Below, piece by piece: positions 24,801-36,800 of a stretch of DNA of 64,000 bases. The notes under the pieces are model-generated. The model did no database searches. It was not told the origin of the DNA and saw only the letters and a list, made by a program, of their open reading frames with translations. Each line of letters opens with the position of its first letter. The first letter of the stretch is position 1. Source of the DNA: Liolophura sinensis (taxonomy: Eukaryota > Mollusca > Polyplacophora > Chitonida > Chitonidae); the NCBI RefSeq assembly GCF_032854445.1, contig NC_088303.1:14825501-14889500 (forward strand). Reading direction: 5' to 3'. The position numbers were made by a program, and so were the translations under genes.

Positions 24801-27800
24801 AAGAGTTTAATAGGTTCAGTCAACCCAAATGACCACAGGGTCTTTTTCCAGTCTTTGTCACGAATCCTGCTTAGCGTTACGTGTGCCTACATGTACATGT
24901 ACCATTCCGACTAGATGCCTGTTTCATAGAGTCATTTTGGGCAAAAAGTCCAAAACTTGAATCGTCTGTACAAAACTAAATATTCCTATGCCCATTTACT
25001 GGCTCGATAACAAAAATTGCATATATAATGAGTAATGGTTCAAGAAAATAAATGCATAAATTAAGTAAATAAATAAATAACAAATAAGCCCTCCCTAAAA
25101 TTAGAGGGGAATTGAAATGAAAGTAATCTGTAGAAAATTATTAAAGTCATATTCACAGTATTTTCTTAGCCCATCGTTTTAGAGGTAAACATATTCAGTG
25201 AGTTATCTATATCAGGAAGTCGGCTATCAGGCCCTGTTTTCTAGGGGGGAAAAGACACTTTCCTTAGATTTAAGCGGTATCGTGGAATATTAACGAGATT
25301 GTCAAACCGGACAGTTAGCTGACCAACCATTCTGCAGAGTCAGCTTCTGAGTTTACGCATATATGTAAATAAGAAAGATCAGACACTTGCCGCCAAATAT
25401 ACAATGGCTGTATATCAAGCCCCATGTTCAAATTTTGCTGAAATGCTACTACTACACTGGCAGCGTAGAATCAGCGATCTATGTTTTATCTATTTGATGC
25501 ATATACTTGAGAATTTTACTTGGGTTACAAGTTTAGACTAAAGCCTGAAATTACTTTGTGAACCGGGTCCCGGAAATGCAGGCATAACGTCGTGGTGATA
25601 GTGACCTTCGTACTAGTGCCCCTCGAAACAATCGCAGTGTAATGTGGTTACCACAACTCTAGGCATAACGTCATGGTGATAGTGACCTTCGTACTAGTAC
25701 CCCTCGAAACAATCGCAGTGTAATGTGGCTACCACAACTCCATGTGTAACGTCGTGGTGATAGTTACGGTTCCGTAACGACAAGGGGCTTCGTGCAAGTG
25801 TCCAGTGGTTGCTTGCAGTTGAAACAACCCAGTACGTTGTGGTTACGCTGTATGGCTGGGTCTCTTGTGTTACAGGTCATGTGCACTTGGGTTGCTGGAT
25901 GGACCCCACACTGCCAACTTTGCTGGAAACATTGGAAGGTCAGAGCTCCTATCTGACAGGACAGTATTCGGAGAGGAGAGACAGCGTTAAGGCAAGCCTA
26001 CTCTCTGTATTATCCTAATTTACCCGGAAGTGTTGTCGGTACCCGAAGTACCCGAAGTACACAGTACGTAATAGGCGGGATTTGAATCTTACATGTACTT
26101 CAAGTTTTATACACTTGTTTGAGGCTGTTGTTATTTGTCTCATGTTGTTGGATTTGATTGTTCATCATAATATTTGTTTTTTCTTTTCTTTAGGTTTTGG
26201 CATTCTTTAGAATTCAAATGTACATGTAGCATCAGTATAGATGACTCATCATATTTGCTTATGATCTGAAATTTTAATCACTTAGTTGTATATTTTAGGA
26301 ATTAATGTGAACGCATTTTCCAAAAATGTCTTCTCGAAAAACAGCTTCGATTTTCACCATAAGTGAGCTGTGCATTAGTACGCATTTCCTTTTATGCACA
26401 TCATGTTCTGTTTTTACCCGGAATCTGTTAAGATGCTCATGATACAACGGAAAACCTTAGGAACACATCTCCAATCGCTTTTTTTCTGTTTCAGCAATGC
26501 GCTCAAGCTGCACGTGAGAAGGGCTACACTATCTTTGCACTTCGTTTTGGCGGCAAATGCTTTGTCCAGTTAGAGACGGATGATGCAGCCTTATACAAGA
26601 GTCTAGGACCCTCGGATAAATGCGAGCATGGGAAGGGAAGTTTAGGTGCCATTGATGTCTACCGACTAGGCTCCGGTAAGTCCTAACGGACATGTGAGAT
26701 ACATTTCAGAAAACATACACTTCATGAAGCATTGAGACATTTCATGATACCATGATGCATTTCGTGTACGAAGATACATTTCCCAATGCAAGATATATTT
26801 TAATAATCATTGATATATTTCATGTAGCAGTGATACATTAGATAAAATTATGACATATTTCATGAAGCCAAAATTCTTCTCCTGAAGCCATGATACTTTA
26901 CATGAAGCCGTGATACATTCACGAAGCCATAATAAATTTCATAAATCCTTGATACACTTCACGAAATAGTACATCGCTAAGACGCAACGATCCCAATTCT
27001 CTGCGGCTTTCTGGATCGATGCTTAGTTTCACAGACTAACACTTTGGTAATACTAGAAACAATTGGCAGTCTGTTTATCGCTGTTCCAACGGTTTCCTAA
27101 TGTACGTCTGTTATACATATATGTTTGTCAATTTGCCAGAAAACAGGACAGCCCGGAAGATATTATTTAACTAATATCAAGCTGTAAATACCTGTGGTAC
27201 GGTTCACTGATTTGTGGGCTGTGATGTTATTATTTTATCAGGTACACATCAAACTCTGGATTTACCTAATTCCTAGTCTACTCTTAACTTCTCTAAAATA
27301 AGATTTTTATGGTAGAGTGTTTGATTATTTGTTATTCCTGCAAAATACACCTTTTCTAGGCCAGGTGGATGGAGACTATGGCCCTTGGTCTGTTTTCGCC
27401 CCATGCACTAAATCTTGTGGCGGAGGGATTCGAGAGTTCACGCGTAGCTGTACAAATCCAGAGCCGTCCCTGTTGGGTAAGCCGTGTGAAGGTCCCGCTA
27501 AGAAAACTGAAGCTTGCAATCTAATGGAATGCCCAGGTAAGTCGGGAAACAAAATTATGGCATTTGTTTGATTTTGCTGTCCATACATACATACATAATG
27601 GATTAGTCATCCATGACTAATACATTACATATGTTGACCCATACATTTCATATCTTGATCCATACATTACATATCTTGATTCATACCTTACATATCTTGA
27701 CTCATACAGTACATATCTTGATTCATACATTAAATATCTTGATTCAAACATTACATATCTTGACTTATACCTTACATATCTTGACTCATACATTACATAT

Positions 27801-30800
27801 CTTGACTCATACATTACAGGGGTTTCTGTGACCGAGGTGGTTAGCACACCAGCACGGCACAATGACCCAGAAGCCCCTCACCAATGCCGTCGCTGTAAGG
27901 GCAGCCCATGCTGGCTTCCTCTCCGGCCATACATAGGACGGTCTTCAAACAACCTGCAGATCATGGGTGTCTCCCGGGCTCTCGCCGGTTTCCTCCCGCC
28001 ATAATGCTGGCCGCCGTTGTATAAGCGAAATACATTTTTCATGACCGACAGACTGACCGACAGACTGACCGACAGACTGACCGACAGACTGGCCGACAGA
28101 TTGACCGACAGGCTGACCGATTAACTGGCCGATTAACTGACCGACGGGCTGACCGATTGATTGACCGATTGACTGACCGATTGACCCACACACAATGTGA
28201 CTTGTACAGATATTGCCGCAGCCAAAATCAACCTCCAGTCGACAAATTATTCCTGTGTTTATTATGATTACACAAATTAACACTTTGCAGTGGATTTATT
28301 TGAGCAGAGAGCAAATTGTTAAATACAATGCGGTTAAATTGATGATGGGAATTACATGCAGTCTGAGGTTGATATACCTGTCCGAACTAAAGAGTATCCA
28401 AAATGTTACCAAAGAAGATGTTTTGTAACCTCAGATACTCAGCAAATTGCACATAAGCAGGACTTCAAAAAGCTCAGTCTCAAAAATCAACCATATTCAG
28501 GACAAGTTAGATGCTTTTTCAATAACTTACTCTGATTATTTGCAGATAGTGAACTGATTTCTTGGAATTATTCACTCTAATATACTTCATGGTAAAATGC
28601 GACAACCGTTCATTCCGTTTCATTCACTCTAATTTACATACCTGTAGCTTTGTTTAGATTATTTGCAATAGTTAATTGGTTTCTTGGATTAAAATGTGAT
28701 AACCATACATTCATTCACACATATTTACATGCTTCTAGCTCTACTTTGTAATTTATAATCCAATGGTAATTTGCAATAGTGGATGAATGTGTTTCTTGAT
28801 ATAAATTTGCGCTAAAATGTAACAGTTACATGCCTACACTCATAATGACTTTCCTTTCCGCTCAGTGGACGGTGGGTGGTCTGTGTGGGGCAACTGGAGC
28901 CTCTGTTCGAGCCCTTGTGGCACTGATGGTTTTAGCACACGCCGCCGGTTCTGTGACAACCCAACACCCATGCATGGCGGCCAAGATTGTGGGGACTCAT
29001 TGTATGACGGGGTAGAAATTCGGGAATGTAACAGGATACCCTGCTCTTCTGGGAATCGTAAGGCTGCAGTCTTACTTCGGATTAAAATGAATGTCAATTG
29101 GTTATAATCTTTACCTGTTTACTTTCTGGTGTAGAGTATTTTTTCCTTCAAATAAAACAAAGTGACATTCCACAGCATCTATACCTAGATCCAAATCTAT
29201 ATTTCATTTGAGGTTTATTCAAGTTTCTTACTCGTCCATAATTTAACAGAAATTTAATTGTTCAGATTAGTCTATGTTATATATATATTTATTTTGTGTA
29301 TATACTTTGATACATTAACCTCAACCGATGGGTTTTTGACCATTGAGGTCTAAAACTAGAATCCAGCTCCCGTTCAGGAAGTTTATCTGGTACTCAGGGT
29401 AGGACAATTGCTTGTCAGGGCTCTACCTGTTTTCACCAACCACGATACTCTACTGCGAACGTCTTTTGCATAAAAGGAAGACCGACTTCTTCGTAGGACA
29501 TATATTTCAGACAAATTTTAAGCTTTATGTATCAAATGTATCTGGAGTATTAGCGGTAAACATTAAAGATACATGTGTGTGCCAAAGGCATTAATCTGTT
29601 CAACTCCGTGTTGAAACATGTTTTGTCTAATAGAATGGTTTCATAAAATGCCATCCATGTAAATTTTTTTAAATACACTTAAGACACATCTGTTTATGTT
29701 TCATGTTAGCTGCACAGAGTCAGCAGAAGACACCTGCCATGGACTTTTCCATGGAGCAATTGCATGGTCTCAAAATTGAAGGCAACACAGGGCCTTTGAT
29801 AATTCAAGGAGAAGTTAATTTGACTGAAGACGGTCGCGTTGGACACGGTCTGAAACTACAAGGTGGTCAGGTGACATATCAAGGTATAAGACTTTGTGTA
29901 TAACTAGTCAAAATGTACAGTGAAAGAAATCCCGTGTCAAATATTTTTTTTTACATCAGATTAACGAAAACAAGACAGGGGCATTGAACAATTTATCTTG
30001 TAAATATTTCGAAGTTTGTTTAATAGAAAACTTGCACGGGCAATAGAAATTATGATTAATAGAAAAATATAAATATAAACGAATCTCATCCAGATAACTA
30101 CTTTTCACATTTTTATCTGAGGAATCTGGAAGTTAAAGACGTAGTTAGTGCAAAGCAGTTGCCAGTTGTATCTATGCTGTTGTCTGGCATATGGATATAT
30201 AACCAAACACTTTGCAAATGTAAGAGGCTATGGCGGGCTTCACAATGTTGTCCAGACCGCACTAAATATTGCTTTCTGTAGCAACGCTACAATGTTTCTG
30301 CACCTCCTGTGTGTTGTATAATCATAGCCAGCGAAAAGTATGACTTACAACAGGGAATGAACACAAGAGTACACTGATTTGAATCGCTATGTTTAAAAGA
30401 TATGGAATCGACACTGATTTTTCTTACAGTCGGGGTGGGGTTGTCTGTGTTAAGCTGTACAGCTTTGGTCACGGTTGAATAAATCTGTCAAACTTAAAAT
30501 TGAGCTGAGATTCTGTATCCCTTTAAATTTTTAAAATATATTTCATTGGAACTAATCATCCAGTACAGACTGTCTTTTTACATAAATCTGCCCGCTGCAG
30601 TTGAAGGTTGGGGTGAAACTGTATCCATAACGCAAAGCAACAAATTTGCTCAAAATTGTGTTGGGATTTTAGCCAGGAGTTTTCTGCTCAAACTTCCTTA
30701 AATGACTTCAAGCCGGGTGGATAAAACATAAATATTGCGGGAGGTTCAGACAAAAGAGTGCGAAAAGTTAGTTGCAAACATTTTTTTCGATTCATCTTTA

Positions 30801-33800
30801 AAGAGAAAGACATTTAAAAATGAATTTTTTACTGTTGGTATTTGGGACCTCCAAATCATTTTTATGTTTTAAATTCTTATGATTTTTGAGTTTTGGACAG
30901 ACTTTGGAGATATTCTAGTTATCAATATTGGAATACCGTTACTTTTAAATGATTTTGGTTTAACGCGGCTATTATTTATTACACCTTTCTATAAACCGCC
31001 TCCACTGATAGATAATATTTACTTTCAACATTCAGGTCAGTCCTGTTTGAACATACCTAGTCAGTGTGAGATGGGATTTACCTTGTCTATGTTTCTCAAG
31101 GCCGATATTGCCCATGTCAAAGAGAGAGACAGGTGTGTATTGAACCGTCTGTATGCACAACTAAACTCATTCATTTATTGATTTACTTGACTGGTTTTTA
31201 GTATCGTAGTCAAGATGTAGTCACTTATACCACGCCAGGCAGATGTATGGATAGGAGAAACAGGATAAAACTGACCTCAGTCGCAAAAGTGAAAATTTCG
31301 GGAGTATGGCGTTAAATGATAATCCGATAAATAAATAAACAATAAAACCGGAGTACCCACAGTAAGCCACCACCGTTCGCCAGGTGTACCTGATAAAACA
31401 CCTGACATCAGCCAATGAACCAGTCAGAATTCCTTATAACTTTATTAATGATTCAGGCTTAGATTGTTCATGACAGGAGAAGTAAAGAAAAGTGGAACAC
31501 TTAAATCTCATTAATAAAATACCCATGTAAGCGATACAAGCGCCATAAAATTACGTTGTCTTCTCATGGAGGGCATGTAAGTACGACATCTTGCAGAAAA
31601 GGAGAAAAATGTAAGGCAAATCACTCAAATACTTCATTCCAGATAACGTTTTGTAAACTACAACCAGTCTTCCTTTTTTAAAATTGATAATAGTTTGAGA
31701 TAATCATAAAAGTCAAGGAATTCGTTTGTCCCTCTCTTCATCACTGTCGGTCATATTGGCCATTGGTACTGAACTTTAATTTTCCTTCACTATAACCCTG
31801 ACGCTTTACCTTTGTGTTTCTGTAGGCCCACGTATGTGTTCAGTAGTGGTGTGCAGTCCGAGGAAGTGGAGACTGACGATCATCAGGGACTGGCTCTTTA
31901 CTTCAGACAAGACGGCATGCTCAAGGTACACGGGATTTGTCCTGATTAATGCATCTTGCTTCCCAGGTTGAAAGCCAATCTGTACAAAACAAAGGCCAGC
32001 TCATGCTGACTTCTCCTCTGACCGTGCGTGAGAAGGTCTGCCAGCAACTTGCCTATGGCCGTGGGTTTCCACCGGAGTCTGCCCGATTTTCTCCCACCAA
32101 GTATTCCTGGCTATGGTGTAAAACACCAATCAAATAAATGAATCAAAAACAAAAACAGAAGCTTTGAATTCCCGAAAAATGTCGGCGGCGTGTTTCACTC
32201 ATGTTAAAAAATAGGATGTCAAAAATTATGACCATATTAAAGTGTAGGATTTCAAACATTTGACCTTTCGACCGACCGACAGATAAACAGAACGATTTGT
32301 GAAACTTCTTATGGCAGCTAAATCACGTCTAGTAGTAGATATTAAAGATTCCTGATATCAAATCAATAGCAAAGGCATACGTTTTGACAAATAATTTACA
32401 GGCAATTCAATTATGACCTATATTTAGTATCCCATAATCAGATTTAACCAATGATAGTTTCAACACAGTTATAGCAGCTTTGGTATGTATTTAGAATTAT
32501 AATCAAATTTAGCAAAATGACGTCCGGGATTCTGTTGAACAAGTGTGTATGCCAATGGTTAAATGTTGTGTTAATGTCTTATGTGTTTAGTGTTTGAGTA
32601 GTTGACCTCGCACAATTTGATACTGTATTTGACAAATATTGATACTCCTCTGGATTTACAGGCTACCCTCCGCACAAATGAAGTAGAATGTACCACTGAC
32701 CTGCCACCTTCGTTATTCACGGATTCCGCGAGATTTTATCACGTGGCCGTGATCTATAGCACGGAGGTCTGCCTCACTATGTATTACCAAGGTACTGTAG
32801 TCTCACTGTGATGCCATCATTTGTTTGATACACCAGATACCTTTATGGTTATTTAATAAATATCACCCGACAGCTCAAGTCGAATGTGTGCGGCTGATAT
32901 TGCAATATTACCAGTGAAACATACAGGATTGTGGCGCATAAAGAAACTTAATTGGTTGTCATGCGACCTGCATCTTGACACTGGTCATTACCGTTTTACT
33001 GTGCACATCTTCTATCGAAGGGGAACCATTGGACAATGACGTCCACGGAAGGCCGAATGAAAACAAGGGTTCCAGAACACGGGACTCGTTCATCTTGGGG
33101 AAATCCTTTGATGTGACCGGCCACGAGCTGAGGGGTACACTTGACGAGGTGCAGTTCTGGACCGAAAGTTTGTCTGCTGCAGATGTTCAACAAGTCTTCC
33201 GATCAGGTAATGGGATTGTCACAGCAGACTTATCTCTCCCTGCGTGGCATCGACCTTAGTGTTGCATGTATGCAAGAACAGGAACGCATGACACAAGTAC
33301 TGGAGATGTTTATGCACACGTACTGGAGATAGTTGTGTGTCTGTTTTCTTTTCTTAATCCCAGACGGTTAGGTTAAACATTTGTTATGTGTAATCTTGGG
33401 AAAGAAATCGAAGCACAGGAGTAGGTTTCATTTGGTCAAAAATTGACCTGGAGCGTCTATTTTGGTTGACGGCTGGTATGCAAATGTTGGTTTCGACGCG
33501 TAGATATATTAAAAAAGAAATAAACAAACCATGAACAGCCTGACTGATTAATCTTAGAATTCACTTGACGTTATATAAACTATGCTTTTAATTAAGCGTG
33601 TACTTTTTATAAAGAGATATAACATTATGGCTGCATATTCATCTTCTGTGTTCATCAAATAACAAAGTAGTATTCTCTTGTTTTGCTTGTTTTATTCAAT
33701 CTCTTGTTCAAGTTTATTGCTGTGAAAGGAAGATGGGAAATGTCCAAGGAGAAAACGGCCAAATGGAAAAACGTCCAGTCGTTCAAGAATCAAGAATAGC

Positions 33801-36800
33801 TCGTATTTCAGGTATCATAGGGGTGTAGGGAGCAGTGGGTTATATTGTAAGCACGATTATGGGGTAATCGTGAGGCAGAAGAGATATTATACCTATGTCA
33901 CGGTTTTGTTTCAGTGCCTCTCTCTTGTAGCGATTGTGATCCAAACGCCGACTGCAGCGTGCAGGGTTGTACTTGTAAGCCAGGTTACCAAGGCGACGGC
34001 TTTACTTGTGGCAAGGAAAAAGGCAGGTTATTTTTCAATGTATTTCCTTTCACAATGAATTTCCCTTGAGTGGAAAATGGTATTACTTATCCAGTTTTTA
34101 TGCCATAATTTTATACTCATGTTGTCAGTATCTGTGGTGCGGTACTTCAATGTTCAAAACATAAAGTTAAGTTAGTATGAAGGAATAAGATTTCAGGCAG
34201 ATGGTGTGCTTACGACATACATCCAAAAGCTCACTTTAGTCAGGCCATCTTTGATTTAGTACCTCAGCAGGGAATACTGAGGAAATGTTAAATCAGTTTA
34301 TATAGATTGTTTTCTCGCTCCAATATGTCGGTAGACCTTGGCTACAATCACAGCCGGCGACACCCATGTGGCCGTGTGCCACAAGTCTTCCATGCACAAG
34401 ACTCTAACCAACGTCACACGTGGGAAATTTTATCAGTTACTTACCAAACGACGGCGGTTTACCCTGGGCACTTCCATAAACCTAAGTGTTCTTCTGAAAG
34501 GTGATAAATGTATGAGTATATCATAGTAATAAAGTCAACTTGAATTTCCCAATTTGGCCAATCAGCAGAAATTCTGGTATAATATCTCCATGGAGTCATT
34601 AATTCATTGTGCGAATTTTCACGTCGTCACGGCTTCAGCAGCAGCCGATTCGTCCACTGATTCCGCCGCGATATACCTGCCGCTGGATGAAGGGCAGGAC
34701 CCTGAACTCCAGGCCACGACCGGCATGATTGGCTCAGCTATCTCATTCGATGGACGAAGAGATTGGATTAATGCAGGTAAAGCTTTTATGGTGAACAATC
34801 TACGGCATATTTGTATATAACCTCAAAGCAGAAATCAGCCTTGTTTACATATAATATCAGCTTTGTCCACGTAAAGCGTTGAGCGCATTTTCGCTTCGTA
34901 AATTTATTTTAGTTATCCTCCTCGTTAATCATTCTGGTGTCAGCATGACCCAGTCGAAATTATTTATATAATCCCAAACTTTTTAAAATTAGCAGATTAG
35001 TACACCACTTGTCTGCCAGCATGTGTTTATACTCCAAATACTGGGATATCACTTATAGAGGAAGTTAAATAAGTAGAAATGGATGAAAATGCTCAGTTTT
35101 GTAACACACATTTTGTAAGAGTCATCGTTTTTGACGCTGTTATAGGGGAACTATCATCGTAGTCGCAACTTTGGCTACATCTGCTATACCTTTTGAGGGC
35201 AAACAAGTGACTTTTCCTGTTGTAATTAAAAAGATAAAATAATAATACACTAAATTCTAATAGGGGAATATTTTATTTACATGGCCTAGTTCTTGTAGCG
35301 GTTTTGATCTCACGGGATATTGTAGAATTGGAATCGATTCTCCGTAGGCAATTTCAGTGGAAAATGCCTAAGTAAACCAGACAATTGTGAGGACGGCTTC
35401 ACTATCGCATACTGGATGAAGTACTTTGGCCGAGGAGACCGTCCAAACTATGTCTTGTCCAGTGCCGCGCAGGTAAGACTCCATTAGACTGATAACAAAA
35501 TAATGTGTTACAATGATGCTTGACAACGGCATTAGTACCTATACCGAAACGCGCAATATATTCATATTTATCAGAAGTAAAGTAGATTTTTTCACCTTAC
35601 GATCACTGCCTAAATTGTGAAAATGCGTTGCACATGAGGTTGTGGAAAAGCACATGTGTTTCTAACGGACCGCCGTCGTAAAAGAGAAATATTCTTGAGT
35701 ACGGCATAATACAGTAAATAAAGATATGTAGACTACAATGATCTCTGCATTCATTAATAATAGGGTCGGGCCACTGGAGTTGATGTTTACATTGACGGGG
35801 ATAAGATGAATGTTTCTGTGCTGACAACAACACGGCATTTCACGGCCATCTTACCTATCTCAACCAATCAGTGGGTTCAATACTCCATCGTTTGGAACCA
35901 AACCGGTGGGCTCAAAGTCTTCGTCAATGGACAGGTAGGTGAAGTTGAAGGGATGTACCAGACGACATATGGAGTAAGCTGAAACAAATCTTAGACATGA
36001 GGAAAAGTTTGTTATCCCACTTCGGGGATACGGTCTTCCTTTTCAATCAATTTGGCCTGTTGAAAACATTACCTTGTACTCCATGGAAATCTAAAGCATT
36101 CCTTCAGTACTAACCGCATAAAGTATCATTAAATAAGGTTAAATGTTTGTCTAAGATTACACCGTGATCCCGGGTCTTATTGCCATCGTTCAAAAAAGGG
36201 CACTTTCCTTTCTTTGTTTCCCATGTTTATTTCTTTGCATAATGTACAATATCTCGTCCCTTAGTTTACTCTTGGCCTTTACACCCAAGTGTTATTTGAA
36301 GTTTTTCATGTCCGCTTTTATTTTTCAGCCAAGACAATTGGAACGACTGTATAACGTACTTTTCTGTTTACGTAAACGCAATTGCCAACGTACACACCCC
36401 AATAGGGGAGAAGACTCTTGAATAATTGGCCAGAAATCGGGAAATCAGAAATCTTGTAATACTAGCATTACAGGAATTGGCAACTATACCAGACAGTGTA
36501 CAAAGTGACACCGGAGCCAGTGTATCGTGTACATTTGTCTTTGATTTGTTACCTCACTCTTTTAACACATATTATATTTTACAGAGCAATCAACAACACT
36601 TCCAGCTAATATATTGCATAAGATCAAAGACCTGAGAATGTTCACTGAAAGTTGTGATCTACCAAAATCAAAACAAAGTTGCATTAGGTTGGTGTTTGTT
36701 CCCCGCCAGGAAAGTTTTAGAGGACACAGGAGTACTCTCCGCATGTCCGTTCTTCCGTCTGTCCATCTTTCACACCTGTCACACCTGGGCATGATTTCTT

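Noticed and set aside
27613-28283. Open frames with repeating His/Thr/Leu or Gly-Gln-Ser patterns
   Set aside because: Translations of the 21-bp and 12-bp minisatellites.
35356-35357. Acceptor at 35357 for the second LamG 2 exon
   Set aside because: Gives an immediate stop (GCC TAA); the AG at 35346-35347 reads through a good LamG segment.
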